Shown: in pieces, positions 35,890 to 45,661 of the stretch
Numbering within the stretch: the stretch's first letter is position 1
Layout of the letters: each line of letters begins with the position of its first letter
From: Candidatus Kapaibacterium sp.
GTDB lineage: Bacteria > Bacteroidota > Ignavibacteria > Kapaibacteriales > HRBIN21
Direction: 5' to 3'
NCBI GenBank assembly: GCA_938084565.1
Contig: CALKEU010000003.1
Location: forward strand, 50,001-114,000
Length of the DNA stretch: 64,000 bases
The notes under the pieces: generated by a model
What the model was told of the DNA's origin: nothing
The model's database searches: none
Seen by the model: only the letters and a program-made list of their open reading frames with translations
Program-made: the position numbers and the translations under genes

Positions 35890-37140
35890 TCATGCTCTCG
35901 GTGAACTCTCCCACGCTCCGATGATAGCGCAGCCGGCGGCATCGCTAGTAACATTGACGACCGTGCGGCTCATATCGAGTAGACGGTCCACAGCCAGGAT
36001 GAGGGCCAGTCCCTCCTGGGGAATGCCGAGATTTTGCAAGATCACCATCAGCATGACGATGCCAGCTCCGGGGACGGGAGCTGCTCCGATCGAAGCTGCT
36101 ACTGCCATGGCAATCAAGGTTGCAAGTGCCCCCAGGTCAAGCTCCACACCGTAGAGTTGAGCAATGAACACTGTTGCCACCGCTTGGTAGAGGCTTGTGC
36201 CATCCATATTCACTGTCGCTCCGAGCGGGAGGATGAAGCTGACTATGTCCTCGCTTACTCCGAGGTGGTGCCGGCAGACGGCCATCGTGGTCGGCAGTGT
36301 TGCGGCGCTGGAACTGGTCGAGAACGCAACTACTTGCGCTGGGAAGATAGCCCGGTAGAATGTTCCCACAGGTATCCGTGCCAACAGTCGGACGCCTAGT
36401 GGGTAGACAATGGCGAGCATCGCTGCCAGCCCCACGATGACCGAGAGGCTGTAGACCCCCAGGGCTGACAGGAGTGACCAATCCATCCGGAGTGCTGCCA
36501 TGAGGGCGAAAACCCCGATGGGGGCGAATCGCATGACAAGTTGTACGAGCGCCAATAGCGTTGCCGTCAGCGCCTGGAGCAGGCTGCGGAGTGGCGCACT
36601 TCGCTCCGCTGGTACCATGGTGAGGGCTGCACCCAGGAGCAGGGTGGCCACGATAACCTGCAACATGCGCTGGTTGTCTTGGGCTGCTGCCAGGAAGTTT
36701 TCCGGCATGAGATCAACGAGCGCCTGTAAGGGGCTTTTCGGCTGTGGAAGCTCGCGCTCTTTGAGGGAGTGCTCGTACTGCTGTTGAAACAGTGCCCGCT
36801 GTTCGGCGGAGACCATCTTTCCCGGCTGCAAGACAGTAGAAACACCGATGCCGATCAGCACGGCGATGCAGGTAGTGCTCACGTAGTACGCTACGGCGCG
36901 CGCACCCAGACGGGAGAGGCGAGATAGACTCCCTACGGTAGCGATGCCCTCCAGCAGCGAAGTGACCACGAGCGGGAGAGCAATGAGTTTGAGCATATTC
37001 AGGAAGAGCCGCCCCAACGGGGCAATCCAAGCAGTGGTGAAGGCTTCCACCCCAAGCGGTGCCTGGAGCAATCCCCAGAGGGTGCCTGCACCAAAGCCGA
37101 GCACAATCTGCAGAGGCAAGGAGAGGCGAAAGCGCATCAC
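35890..37140 (-). CDS. dicarboxylate/amino acid:cation symporter (DAACS family)
   Basis: 416-residue membrane transporter of the glutamate transporter fold. Re-entrant loop 1 carries FSTSSSAATLPTTM, helix 7 has NMDGT, and helix 8 has the substrate-binding Asp/Arg region DRLLDMSRTVVNVTSDA. These predict Na+- or H+-coupled uptake of glutamate/aspartate or C4 dicarboxylates; DMSRT with Arg favours acidic amino acids or dicarboxylates. It overlaps the DUF6029-like gene by 4 bp. Confidence 0.93.
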   Translation of the reverse strand: MMRFRLSLPLQIVLGFGAGTLWGLLQAPLGVEAFTTAWIAPLGRLFLNMLKLIALPLVVTSLLEGIATVGSLSRLSRLGARAVAYYVSTTCIAVLIGIGVSTVLQPGKMVSAEQRALFQQQYEHSLKERELPQPKSPLQALVDLMPENFLAAAQDNQRMLQVIVATLLLGAALTMVPAERSAPLRSLLQALTATLLALVQLVMRFAPIGVFALMAALRMDWSLLSALGVYSLSVIVGLAAMLAIVYPLGVRLLARIPVGTFYRAIFPAQVVAFSTSSSAATLPTTMAVCRHHLGVSEDIVSFILPLGATVNMDGTSLYQAVATVFIAQLYGVELDLGALATLIAMAVAASIGAAPVPGAGIVMLMVILQNLGIPQEGLALILAVDRLLDMSRTVVNVTSDAAGCAIIGAWESSPRA

Positions 37141-38723
37141 AGCGTCGCCGTTATACTGAGGCTAAAGCCGTTGGCAGCTGGCATATAGCGGCAGACCCCC
37201 CCAACGCAGACAATTCCGGCACGCTGTCGGCCATAGCCGAGCGCAAGCTTCCAGCGCTGGAGGAGCACGGTGAGGGCTGCTCCGGGGTAGTGCTGGCCGA
37301 CATGGTGTACGGGAGACCCGCTGTTGTACTCATCCCACATGGTAAAGGCCCAGCGGGAGGCAAGCGTATACTCCAGGAGTCCATAGACCCAGTTTCCCCG
37401 ATCCTGCCGGCTCCAGAGGTGCTGGAACTCCAAGCGTAGGGTCTGTTGCGGGGCGAACGTGTAGGCGATATCGGCGATGGCAATCCACGTCCACACAAGC
37501 CCATACCCCCGGAGCCCTTCGGAGACGTCGCGGTTGTAAATCTGCCGCGTCAGCTGCAGCGTTCCCTTCAGCACAGAGCTCCACAGAGCTGTGTACTCGA
37601 TCGTAAGCTCCTCCAGGAAGAGCGTTCTGCCAATCCCGGGAAAAGAGCTGCGGTAGCGGAGAGGTTCTGTATGCACGGTATCGAGCCCGTGGATGCGGCA
37701 GTAGTTCACGCTCACTGTGCCGCCACCGAATCCGCCCAGGGGTGAGCCTTCCGGCAGCGGGATGATGACATCGGTACTCAGGCCAATTTCACCACCCGGC
37801 TGAGTTGCGTAAGAGTACAACGTCGCCAGGCGGTAGGAGTGCTGCCGGCTCAAGGGGGGAAGGTAATTCAACAGCGCCACCGTGCCTGTCGCAGTGCGGT
37901 CGGAGTAGAAGGCCATGTTGTCGACGCGCTTTGCCTGTAGCAAGAAACTCGCCTCCGCCAGCTGCCCGGCAAGGCTCACGTAGAGAGCTGTACCTGGGTT
38001 GTACGAGTAGCCGTTGAGGGTCGAAGGGTCGTTGTACTTGTACGCCCACTCGGCCTGGAAGCGCCAGCTCTGCCACTGCCATGCGCCGTAGAGCGTGTAC
38101 GCCAGCACGTTCTCAGGCAGACGGTAGAGAGGATCCGTATCGGGCTGGTATTTGCTCACGATTCCAGCGCCAATGTGCCAGCGGAGCGACGAGCCGATGC
38201 CCCACTGGGCAGGGCTCAGCTCGAGCGCAGCGCCGCGGATGAGGCCGCCCCAGGTGAAGAAGCGGCGCTGCCGGGCAATGAACCCACTGAGCCGCATGCC
38301 AGTGCTGTTCCACCGCAGGCGGATGCCGTCGAAAGCATTGTCAATGCCCAAGAGGCGCTCCTCGTATGTGCGCAGAATCATCCCGGAGCCAAATTGCTCG
38401 TAGAAACTCCCCACGGTCAGGTGGAAATGCTCGTCGCGGTAGTCTATCGAGCGAAATGGGATGCCTGTGCCGGTGTAGCGTGCATCGTACCCTTGGAGCG
38501 GTGTCAGATAAGCCTCGTACCGGAGGCTGACCGTTAACGCTCCGGTCCGGTAGCTCAGGGGGATATAAGCATTCAGCCCGAGGCGTTCAGGCACTTCGGG
38601 GGCTCCGATAGCGCTATCGGCTCGGTACGAGCGCATCTCAAGCTGCACACCTCCGCTCACTTGGCCCACGACCGTCATGCCACTGCAGAGAGTCAGGAAG
38701 AGGATACCGAAGCTGTTGTGCAT
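37137..38723 (-). CDS. DUF6029-like outer-membrane protein
   Basis: 528 residues with an N-terminal signal (MHNSFGILFLTLCSGMTVVGQ) and a long beta-barrel-like body of alternating polar/aromatic strands (for example FRSIDYRDEHFHLTVGSFYEQFGSGMILRTYEERLLGIDNAFDG, which resembles DUF6029), ending in a typical barrel terminus (FSLSITATL). In Bacteroidota such proteins often sit beside thiol-disulfide proteins, as here: tlpA is directly upstream with a TGATG overlap. Role unknown; surface or envelope. Confidence 0.75.
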   Translation of the reverse strand: MHNSFGILFLTLCSGMTVVGQVSGGVQLEMRSYRADSAIGAPEVPERLGLNAYIPLSYRTGALTVSLRYEAYLTPLQGYDARYTGTGIPFRSIDYRDEHFHLTVGSFYEQFGSGMILRTYEERLLGIDNAFDGIRLRWNSTGMRLSGFIARQRRFFTWGGLIRGAALELSPAQWGIGSSLRWHIGAGIVSKYQPDTDPLYRLPENVLAYTLYGAWQWQSWRFQAEWAYKYNDPSTLNGYSYNPGTALYVSLAGQLAEASFLLQAKRVDNMAFYSDRTATGTVALLNYLPPLSRQHSYRLATLYSYATQPGGEIGLSTDVIIPLPEGSPLGGFGGGTVSVNYCRIHGLDTVHTEPLRYRSSFPGIGRTLFLEELTIEYTALWSSVLKGTLQLTRQIYNRDVSEGLRGYGLVWTWIAIADIAYTFAPQQTLRLEFQHLWSRQDRGNWVYGLLEYTLASRWAFTMWDEYNSGSPVHHVGQHYPGAALTVLLQRWKLALGYGRQRAGIVCVGGVCRYMPAANGFSLSITATL

Positions 38724-39226
38724 CAGGGAGTCTCTCCGGGAGTGCTGCTGCGAGGCTGGACAAGCTCCTTCAGCACGGCATAGAGCCGTTCTTCATCGCC
38801 GGGAGAATATGCTTGGTGTTGCCAAACAATACGGCCCGAGCCATCGAGGAGGAAGGAGTGAGGGATGTCGGTCACATTCATCGCCCGCCGGAGCTCACCG
38901 TTTTCATCGTGGTAAATCTCGAAGCGCCAGTTGCGAGCGCGCACAAGCGGGGCGACTTTGGGGCTTGTACGAGCATCATCGATTGAGATAGCAACAATGT
39001 GCACCCCAGTCTCGGCTTGCCACTGGGGGTAGAGGCGGTGGAGCGTTGCAAGCTCGAGTAAGCATGGCTTGCACCATGTAGCCCAGAAAGTCACCAGAGT
39101 GGGTCTGCCAGGGTGGTGGAGGGTATCGGCCCGGACGGTGCGTCCATCGAGGGCTGTCAGGGAGACCGGAGGAAGCTGGGCCCATAGGGCGCTTACAGCT
39201 CCTACGGCGATGAGGACATGCTTCAT
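38723..39226 (-). CDS. TlpA-like thiol-disulfide oxidoreductase
   Basis: 167 residues: a signal peptide (MKHVLIAVGAVSALWAQ) and a thioredoxin fold with active site C52-K-P-C55 in FWATWCKPC, the cis-Pro loop in VTDIPHSFLLDGSGRIVWQ and a TlpA-type insertion. It should act in the periplasm reducing disulfides or haem-protein cysteines. The Met at 39226 begins the signal peptide. First gene of the seven-gene chain down to pta. Confidence 0.9.
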   Translation of the reverse strand: MKHVLIAVGAVSALWAQLPPVSLTALDGRTVRADTLHHPGRPTLVTFWATWCKPCLLELATLHRLYPQWQAETGVHIVAISIDDARTSPKVAPLVRARNWRFEIYHDENGELRRAMNVTDIPHSFLLDGSGRIVWQHQAYSPGDEERLYAVLKELVQPRSSTPGETP

Positions 39227-39256
39227 TGGTCTGCCTAGGCAGTTCAACGGTCAACG

Positions 39257-39264
39257 CAAAATTG
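39257..39264 (-). promoter_or_regulatory. possible -7 element for the tlpA operon
   Basis: Minus strand reads CAATTTTG followed by C, one mismatch from TANNTTTG, about 30 bp upstream of the tlpA ATG in the divergent gap. Confidence 0.35.
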
Positions 39265-39310
39265 CAAATCCGGCCGCAAGCCTGAGGCGATAGGCAGGCC
39301 GCCGCTGGAG

Positions 39311-39318
39311 TAATTTTG
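39311..39318 (+). promoter_or_regulatory. -7 promoter element for the zinc-ribbon/purL operon
   Basis: TAATTTTG followed by C, identical to the element before tRNA-Arg, ends 25 bp before the ATG at 39344. The 117-bp gap 39227-39343 thus holds back-to-back candidate promoters. Confidence 0.5.
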
Positions 39319-39343
39319 CGATTGCCTGAGTTCTTGAGGTCGG

Positions 39344-39652
39344 ATGACGATACCCCGTCCACGTAGTAGCCCGACGCTGCGTCGGTGCCCGCGTTGCAAG
39401 ACGGTTGGGCGTATGTATCGTTCGCACAGCCGCAATGCTTTCGAGCGTTTCATGAAAATTTTCAGCCCAACCGTGCTTCTCTACCGCTGCCACCACTGCA
39501 ATTGGCGTGGGTACATGTTTCGACGTTTTCGCTCGCAGAGCCGCTTTGCCTTCTGGATGACGGTGTTAGGCATTCTTGTCGGCAGTCTCGGGGGTGTCCT
39601 GGTCGGCTGGTTTGTTCTGCTCCGCTTTGTCGAAGTGTTACTGGGGCGTTGA
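39344..39652 (+). CDS. small zinc-ribbon membrane protein
   Basis: 102 residues. Two CxxC knuckles, C15/C18 (RRCPRCKT) and C49/C52 ([10 protein letters not shown]), about 30 residues apart, form a zinc ribbon; a single hydrophobic helix follows at about 70-95. The ribbon would face the cytoplasm and the helix anchor it. Function unknown. It precedes purL with a TGATG overlap, so it is the operon leader of purL-coaE-thioesterase-ftsE. Confidence 0.78.
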   Translation: MTIPRPRSSPTLRRCPRCKTVGRMYRSHSRNAFERFMKIFSPTVLLYRCHHCNWRGYMFRRFRSQSRFAFWMTVLGILVGSLGGVLVGWFVLLRFVEVLLGR

Positions 39653-41883
39653 TGGGGATGATTCAGGAGCTGAGCGTAACCGTAGAGAGAGCGCAGGAGC
39701 TGGGCTTGACGGCGGAGGAGTACGAGCGCATCCTTGAGCTCCTGGGGCGTCAGCCCAATGGTGTCGAGCTGGGCATGTTCGCTGCCATGTGGAGCGAGCA
39801 CTGTAGCTACAAGAGCTCTCTTCGGCTACTGCGGACGCTGCCACGGGCGGGCCAGCGGATACTTTCCGGCAATGAGAATGCTGGCTTGATCGATCTTGGG
39901 GGTGGCTATGCTCTCGCCTTCAAAATCGAGAGCCATAATCACCCCTCGGCAGTTGAGCCGTACCAGGGTGCGGCAACTGGTGTGGGGGGCATTCTGCGGG
40001 ATATCTTCACCACGGGGGCGCGCCCGATAGCTGTGTTGAATTCCCTCCGCTTCGGGCTGTTGGACGAGGCTCGGACACGCTACCTCCTCCGCGGGGTTGT
40101 TCGCGGCATAGGCGATTACGGCAACGCCTTCGGAGTCCCAACCGTTGGGGGGGAGGTGTACTTCCAGCCGTGTTACACGGACAACCCGATCGTCAATGCG
40201 ATGGCTGTCGGTATTGTTCGGCAGGATCGTATCGTGCCGGCGGTTGCCCGTGGGGCGGGGAATCCGGTGTATTTGATAGGCAATCGGACGGGGCGGGATG
40301 GTATTCACGGGGCCTCGCTGCTTGCCTCGCAGACCTTAGGCGAGGGGCAGCACGACATGCGTCCGTCGGTGCAGGTAGGGGATCCCTTCGCTGAGAAGCT
40401 GCTCTTGGAGGCGGTGCTCGAGCTGGTGGAGGCCGGCGTTGTGGTTGGCATGCAGGATATGGGTGCAGCGGGCATCTGCTGTTCGACGGCTGAGATGAGC
40501 GCTCGTGGGGGCGTAGGGATGCGGATTGATCTCGACGCTGTGCCCCTTCGCGATCCAGATCTGGACCCGTACGAGATTGTGCTCTCGGAGTCGCAGGAGC
40601 GCATGCTAGTGGTGCTGCGTCGTGGCGCAGAGCCCATCGCCGAGGCCATTTGCCGGAAGTGGGAGGTCGGGTGCGCCCGGATTGGGGAGGTTACCGATGA
40701 CGGCCTTCTGCGCTACTACTTCCGGGGGCAGCTCGTGGCTGAGCTGCCCCCGTGGACGCTGGTGGCCGGGGAAGGAGCACCGCAGTACGACCGTCCGGCT
40801 CGAGAACCGAGCTACCTGCAACAGCTGCACGCCCTCATCCCTGAAGAGCTACCAGAGCCTGTAGAACCCCGGGAAGCCTTCTGGCGCCTCCTGGGGAGCC
40901 CCACTATTGCGAGCAAGCGCTGGATTTTTGAGCAGTACGATTACCAAGTGCAGACAAACACAGTTCGACTGCCCGGGACTGCCGATGCTGCTGTGATGCG
41001 CTTGCGCCAGCTCCCCGGCAAAGGGATTGCGCTCAGCGTAGATGGCAACAGCCGTTACGTCTACTTGAATCCCTACCGTGGAGCCCTCATCGCCGTTGCT
41101 GAAGCTGCCCGTAATGTTGCCTGCGTGGGAGCAGAGCCAGTGGCAGTGACGAATTGCCTCAACTTCGGTGACCCTCTCGATCCAGAAATCTTCTGGCAGT
41201 TTCGGGAAGTCGTCCGCGGAATGGGCGATGCGTGCCGTGCCTTTGATACGCCGGTAACGGGGGGGAACGTGAGCTTCTACAACGAGTCGCCACGCTACGC
41301 CGTCTATCCCACGCCCGTCATTGGCATGGTAGGGCTGCTGGAGGATGTGTCGGTCAGTGTTGGGATGGGTTTCCAGGCCGAGGGGGATCTTGTGGTGCTC
41401 GTCGGCCCACAGCGGGCAGAGCTTGGGGGATCGGAGTACCTATGGCTCTTCCACGGTCTGGTTGCCGGCGATGCTCCCACGCTCGTGCTAGAGGAAGAGC
41501 GTCGGCTCCAGCACTTTCTCCTGACAGCGATTCGCCGAAGGTGGGTCCGTTCGGCGCACGATTGTGCCGAGGGCGGGCTGGCCATTTGCCTGGCCGAGAA
41601 AGCAGTGGCCTCATCGTCAGAGCTCGGCGCAGATCTTGTGCTGCCGTGGAAGTTGAGCGCTGCCCACCTCTTCGGTGAGGCACAGACGCGGGTTGTTGTC
41701 AGCGTCCCCCCTGCGCATCGAACCGATGTGGAGCGGCTCTGTCAGGAGTTGGGGCTGCCTTGTGTGGAAATAGGGCGCGTCGTCCCACAGCGTTTCTGCA
41801 TTCAGGGGGTTGTGGAGACAACGGTCGCAGAGCTGCGTCATCACTTCGAAAATGCCCTCCCGCAATTGGCCGAGCGCCTATGA
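39652..41883 (+). CDS. purL: phosphoribosylformylglycinamidine synthase, PurL subunit (small type)
   Basis: 743 residues, the short PurL that works with separate PurS and PurQ; neither is in the window. [15 protein letters not shown] holds the active-site His, and [32 protein letters not shown] and [15 protein letters not shown] are typical ATP/substrate motifs. It converts FGAR to FGAM. Two in-frame ATGs (39652, 39658) are close; the first is chosen for its TGATG coupling to the zinc-ribbon stop. Confidence 0.95.
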   Translation: MGMIQELSVTVERAQELGLTAEEYERILELLGRQPNGVELGMFAAMWSEHCSYKSSLRLLRTLPRAGQRILSGNENAGLIDLGGGYALAFKIESHNHPSAVEPYQGAATGVGGILRDIFTTGARPIAVLNSLRFGLLDEARTRYLLRGVVRGIGDYGNAFGVPTVGGEVYFQPCYTDNPIVNAMAVGIVRQDRIVPAVARGAGNPVYLIGNRTGRDGIHGASLLASQTLGEGQHDMRPSVQVGDPFAEKLLLEAVLELVEAGVVVGMQDMGAAGICCSTAEMSARGGVGMRIDLDAVPLRDPDLDPYEIVLSESQERMLVVLRRGAEPIAEAICRKWEVGCARIGEVTDDGLLRYYFRGQLVAELPPWTLVAGEGAPQYDRPAREPSYLQQLHALIPEELPEPVEPREAFWRLLGSPTIASKRWIFEQYDYQVQTNTVRLPGTADAAVMRLRQLPGKGIALSVDGNSRYVYLNPYRGALIAVAEAARNVACVGAEPVAVTNCLNFGDPLDPEIFWQFREVVRGMGDACRAFDTPVTGGNVSFYNESPRYAVYPTPVIGMVGLLEDVSVSVGMGFQAEGDLVVLVGPQRAELGGSEYLWLFHGLVAGDAPTLVLEEERRLQHFLLTAIRRRWVRSAHDCAEGGLAICLAEKAVASSSELGADLVLPWKLSAAHLFGEAQTRVVVSVPPAHRTDVERLCQELGLPCVEIGRVVPQRFCIQGVVETTVAELRHHFENALPQLAERL

Positions 41884-42551
41884 CCCACGTGGTACTGATC
41901 GGATTGACCGGTGCACCGGGGAGCGGGAAATCAACCGTTGCCCAGCTGCTCCGGGAGCGGGGATTTGTCGTATTGGAAGCTGATACGGTGGCGCACGAGC
42001 TCATGCAGACCGACCCCGAGCTACGGCGGCTACTGCAGGGCTTCCTGGGCGAGGAGATCTTCACGGCTGACGGTACGCTGAAGGCGGCTCTGCTTGCCGA
42101 ACGCCTCTTCGGCCCAGAGCCACAGCAGCGCAAGCTTCGGGAAGCCGTCGAAGAGCTCGTCCACCCGCGTGTGCTCCAGGTTCTGGCCGAGCGCATTCAG
42201 GAGGCCGCTGCAGCAGGGGCGAGCCACGTTGTGGTAGAGGCAGCTCTCCTCTACGAGGTAGGGCTCGAGGAGGCGTTTGACTACGTTCTGGTCGTCGATG
42301 CTGAGGAGAGAGTGCGCCATCAGCGGTTGCGCCAGCGGGGATGGACCGACGAGCACATCCGCGCCCGTGAAGCTGCTCAATGGTCTGCCCGGGCGAAACG
42401 ACAGCGTGCCGATTTGGTGCTCAGCAACAATGGCACTCTCGACGAGCTCCGGCAGAGCGTTGTGCTGCTGGCCGAGCTGCTTCGGATTCTCCCGCCGCGG
42501 GCTTCTGTGGCCCAGATGTCTTCTGATGCCGTCTGTGACGATGCGAGCTGA
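41880..42551 (+). CDS. coaE: dephospho-CoA kinase
   Basis: 223 residues with P-loop GAPGSGKS (11-18), the lid motif [10 protein letters not shown], and [23 protein letters not shown] followed by [16 protein letters not shown], all CoaE landmarks. It phosphorylates dephospho-CoA in the last CoA step. The C-terminal 25 residues extend beyond the usual end. It overlaps purL by 4 bp (ATGA). Confidence 0.95.
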   Translation: MTHVVLIGLTGAPGSGKSTVAQLLRERGFVVLEADTVAHELMQTDPELRRLLQGFLGEEIFTADGTLKAALLAERLFGPEPQQRKLREAVEELVHPRVLQVLAERIQEAAAAGASHVVVEAALLYEVGLEEAFDYVLVVDAEERVRHQRLRQRGWTDEHIRAREAAQWSARAKRQRADLVLSNNGTLDELRQSVVLLAELLRILPPRASVAQMSSDAVCDDAS

Positions 42552-43017
42552 AGTAGTTGGAGCGGTGGCCGAAATTGTCTTCCGTGTCGACTCAGGGATG
42601 GCAGCAGTGCTGGATGGATGCCTCGTGCATCCCCTCTGTTCGACGTTTTGGTTGGCCTATTACGCCGAGGTGGCAGCCCGCCGGGCGATCGAGCCTTTCT
42701 TGGAGCCAGAGGAGAACGCCGTTGGGGCAGAGCTCTGGCTGCGGCACGAAGGGATGGCCCCCATAGGGGTAGAGCTCCGCCTACGGGCACAGGTGAGCCA
42801 ACGGGAGGAGAACCGTGTCTGGTGCAGCATTGAGGTCTTCTCCGGCCAGCAGCGCATTGCAACGGGGCGGCAGTTACAGGTTGTGCTGCCGCATGCGGTG
42901 CTGCGCCAGCGGGTGGAGGCTGCGTATGCTGCACACCAGCTCCAGCCGCCGTCGGAGCATCCGAATGTGCGTATTGTGGAAGCCAGGATGTCATGCGGAT
43001 CGAACTCCGGGAGGTAA
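42541..43017 (+). CDS. hotdog-fold thioesterase-like protein (FlK-related)
   Basis: 158 residues with a single hotdog domain. The order ...VHPLCSTFWLAYYAEVAARRAIEPFL...VGAELWLRHEGMAPIGVELRLRAQV resembles the FlK/YbgC-like thioesterases, with Ser/Thr, Glu and His in the places used for catalysis. It should hydrolyse an acyl-CoA; identity unknown. Start at 42541 overlaps coaE by 11 bp; in-frame ATGs at 42520 and 42529 are alternatives. Its end overlaps ftsE by 25 bp. Confidence 0.75.
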   Translation: MRAEVVGAVAEIVFRVDSGMAAVLDGCLVHPLCSTFWLAYYAEVAARRAIEPFLEPEENAVGAELWLRHEGMAPIGVELRLRAQVSQREENRVWCSIEVFSGQQRIATGRQLQVVLPHAVLRQRVEAAYAAHQLQPPSEHPNVRIVEARMSCGSNSGR

Positions 43018-43682
43018 CGGTCGTCTATCCCCGCTCTTTTGTGCCCGCTCTCTCGGAGGTGAGCTTTGCTGTGCCAGAAGGAGCCTTCACCTTGATTACG
43101 GGGCCGACCGGGGCCGGGAAGACAACCACGCTCCGCTTGCTCTACCGGGAGCTGCTGCCGCAGTCGGGTTCGGTGTGGGTCGATGGAGTTAACCTAAGCA
43201 AGCTCTCCTTTCGCCAGGTGCAGCGCCTCCGGCAGCAGATGGGCCTTGTGTTCCAGGAAGCGCACCTTATGGCCCGGGAGACAGCCTACGACAACGTCAT
43301 GCTTCCTCTGCTGTGGCGGGGCGTTCCCTACCGGCAGGCGCAAGGCGTTGTATTGGAGCTCTTCGCTGAACTCGGCATCAGCTACCTGCGACACGCCCGG
43401 CCTGCAACGCTCTCGGCCGGCGAACAGCAGCTTGTTGCCCTCGCCCGGGCGCTGGCGCTCTCCCCGCGTCTTCTGCTGGCCGATGAACCGACGGGGAATA
43501 TCGAACCTGCAACGACGGAGCTCGTGGCACAACTGCTCCGCCGTGCCCATACCCGCGGGACGGCGGTAATCGTTGCTACGCATAGCGCCGAACTCGTTGC
43601 GGCTTTTCCGGAGGCGTTCCGCATCGAACTGCGGGATGGGGTGCTCGTCGGCTTTACCCCAGGGTCGGTTACGGCCGTATAG
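42993..43682 (+). CDS. ftsE: FtsE-like ABC ATPase
   Basis: 229 residues: Walker A GPTGAGKTT (37-45), signature LSAGEQQLVALARAL, Walker B LLLADEPTGN and an H-loop THSAEL. The layout and the NIEP variant after Walker B fit FtsE, which with FtsX controls peptidoglycan hydrolases in division. FtsX is not next to it: the strand changes immediately, with a 14-bp overlap with the OmpA-like gene. A LolD-like ATPase is the alternative. Confidence 0.8.
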   Translation: MRIELREVTVVYPRSFVPALSEVSFAVPEGAFTLITGPTGAGKTTTLRLLYRELLPQSGSVWVDGVNLSKLSFRQVQRLRQQMGLVFQEAHLMARETAYDNVMLPLLWRGVPYRQAQGVVLELFAELGISYLRHARPATLSAGEQQLVALARALALSPRLLLADEPTGNIEPATTELVAQLLRRAHTRGTAVIVATHSAELVAAFPEAFRIELRDGVLVGFTPGSVTAV

Positions 43683-44964
43683 CTGTGTGGCGGAGTGTCA
43701 CTGTGATCTCCACCCGTCGATTCTGACGGCGTGCCTCGGGCGAGGATCCCTGGGCCAGCGGTTGCCGGCTTCCGTAAGCTCTGATGCGAAGGAGCTGCTG
43801 TGGAATCCCTAAGCGGCGCATCTCGTGAGCAACCTCCTCTGCCCGACGGCGGGAAAGCCACCGGTTGTACCGATCGCTGCCGATGTCGTCGGTGTGCCCT
43901 TCGACGAGCACTGTGTCGACGGATTCGGCTGGGAGCTGGTGGATGAAGCGAGAGAGGCGAGTGCGCTCCTCTGGCGAGAGCTGCCACCGATTGAAGGCGA
44001 AGAAGAGCCGTAGGGTGAACGCAGGTGGCTTCACTTCAGCCACAGGGAGGGGGCGCAGGGAATCGGCCAGGCATACGGCATAAATACCAGGCTGCCCCGT
44101 AATAGGGTCGGCCGAGACAATGTAAGCCGTATCCCCACGGGGAGTAAGGCTAATGCTAGCCTCATCAGCTGAGGTGTTCACCTCTGGCCCAAGGTTGATG
44201 GGCGTGCTCCAGCGCTTCCATGTCTCGTCCAATCGCCGACTCATGAAGAGATCCATCCCCCCAAAGCCGCGATGGCCAGTGGAGAAGAAGTAGAGCGTCC
44301 GTCCATCGGGGGCTATGAAGGGAGAGCCTTCCAGGCCAGCAGTGTTCAGCGTGCTGCCCATGTTCTCCGGTTCGGTCCACTCCCCGCGGAGAGAGTCGTA
44401 GAAGGACACGTACAGGTCCAGCCCTCCGTAGGAGTCCAGGCGTTGGAGGCTGAGGATGAGGATGCGGCGATCGGGGGCCCAGGTTGCGTAGTAGTGCTGC
44501 GAGAGATTGTAAAAATTGCGGATACGCAGCGGCTGTGGAAAACTCCATCCCGAATCCGTCCAGCGGCTTACGGAGAACCCTGGCTGTTTGCTCCCATCGG
44601 GGCGGTAGAGGCCAAAGACAAGGGCTTCAGAGCCATCAGGACTCAGAGCGCAGAGGACATCGCTCCCCGGTGTGTTGAGTGGCGGGCCCAGGTTGCGGAG
44701 CTCGGACCATTCCCCCGTGGGGAGGCGTTCGGCGTACCAGATTTCATCGGGATCGCGGGCTCCGCCGGTGTTCTGCGGATGGTGCTTGCGATCCACATAC
44801 AAGCGCTTCCCATCCGGAGAGAGGAGGGGGAGAATCGTCGGCTGATGCTCATTGAACTGTTCTGGGAGGCGGATCCGGCAGCGTACCGAAGGCTGTTCGG
44901 CCGCTGAGGCCCCGCCCAGGAGTGCAAGGAAACACAGGAGAGAGCCGATGCTCCTACTCCTCAT
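43669..44964 (-). CDS. OmpA-like protein with PD40 beta-propeller repeats
   Basis: 431 residues. Signal peptide (MRSRSIGSLLCFLALLGGASA), then several PD40/WD40-like repeats (LLSPDGKRLYVDRK, ALSPDGSEALVFGL, FIAPDGRTLYFFSTGHRGFGGMDLFMSR, SLTPRGDTAYIVSAD), then an OmpA C-terminal peptidoglycan-binding domain (LFFAFNRWQLSPEE...VEGHTDDIGSDRYNRWLSRRRAEEVAHEMRRLG...QNRRVEI). This build is common in Bacteroidota, where related proteins (PorE-like) link the T9SS to peptidoglycan. Start at 44964 overlaps recX by 11 bp. Confidence 0.88.
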   Translation of the reverse strand: MRSRSIGSLLCFLALLGGASAAEQPSVRCRIRLPEQFNEHQPTILPLLSPDGKRLYVDRKHHPQNTGGARDPDEIWYAERLPTGEWSELRNLGPPLNTPGSDVLCALSPDGSEALVFGLYRPDGSKQPGFSVSRWTDSGWSFPQPLRIRNFYNLSQHYYATWAPDRRILILSLQRLDSYGGLDLYVSFYDSLRGEWTEPENMGSTLNTAGLEGSPFIAPDGRTLYFFSTGHRGFGGMDLFMSRRLDETWKRWSTPINLGPEVNTSADEASISLTPRGDTAYIVSADPITGQPGIYAVCLADSLRPLPVAEVKPPAFTLRLFFAFNRWQLSPEERTRLSRFIHQLPAESVDTVLVEGHTDDIGSDRYNRWLSRRRAEEVAHEMRRLGIPQQLLRIRAYGSRQPLAQGSSPEARRQNRRVEITVTLRHTAIRP

Positions 44965-45595
44965 AGGTCTCGCCCTCTCCGAAGTATTCCCGGAGCACAC
45001 GGCTGATAATGGAGGGTGGGAAGCCTTGGCGGCCAAGATATGCTGCCACGGTTCGCCACTGCTGTCGGGGAGGAGCCGGTGATAGGAAGCGGAGCTTCCG
45101 TCTGACGGCTCGGCGCGCATGCTCGGTGACGGCCTCCTCCGGCATGGATTCGGCAATGAGGGAGAGTGCCATGGCAGTATCGATCCCGCGCCGCTGCAGC
45201 AGTGCAAGGAGCTGGCGTGGGGAGATGGCTTTCCGCTCTATCCACTGCTGGATGCATGCTTCGGCATAGGCGCGGTCGTCTACGTAGCCTTCGCGGGTGA
45301 GCTGTTCGAGTACGGCGTCGATGAGATCTTCGTGGGCGGGAAACTTGCGCACGAGCTTTCGATGGAGCTCATTTCGTGAGTGGGCCCGCCGTGCGAGGAA
45401 GCGGAGAGCCGTATGGCGTATGAGCCAGCGGTGGCTCTCCTGTTGGAGCGCGGTTAGCGTGTCGGGGGAGAGGTCGTCCCCCTTTCGCAGCCCAAAGTCA
45501 GCAAGCACGGAGAGTGGGACCCGGAGGGATGTGCCATCCTCTAAGAGGAGTTCGCCCTCCGTGCTTCCCTGGCGGCGTATTCGGAGCACCCGCAT
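44954..45595 (-). CDS. recX: RecX-family recombination regulator
   Basis: 213 residues made of three-helix tandem repeats: ALRFLARRAHSRNELHRKLVRKF, then the conserved LTREGYVDDRAYAEACIQQWIER, RQLLALLQRRGIDTAMA and the final YLGRQGFPPSIISRVLREY. RecX binds RecA filaments and limits recombination. recA is not in the window. The N-terminal 60 residues form a beta-rich extension seen in many FCB homologues. Confidence 0.9.
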   Translation of the reverse strand: MRVLRIRRQGSTEGELLLEDGTSLRVPLSVLADFGLRKGDDLSPDTLTALQQESHRWLIRHTALRFLARRAHSRNELHRKLVRKFPAHEDLIDAVLEQLTREGYVDDRAYAEACIQQWIERKAISPRQLLALLQRRGIDTAMALSLIAESMPEEAVTEHARRAVRRKLRFLSPAPPRQQWRTVAAYLGRQGFPPSIISRVLREYFGEGETYEE

Positions 45596-45661
45596 TCTAC
45601 TACGAATGGCTGCTGCTCTACGGCTATGGACGCCGCAGCCGTGTGTTCCGTGCTGTCGAGA

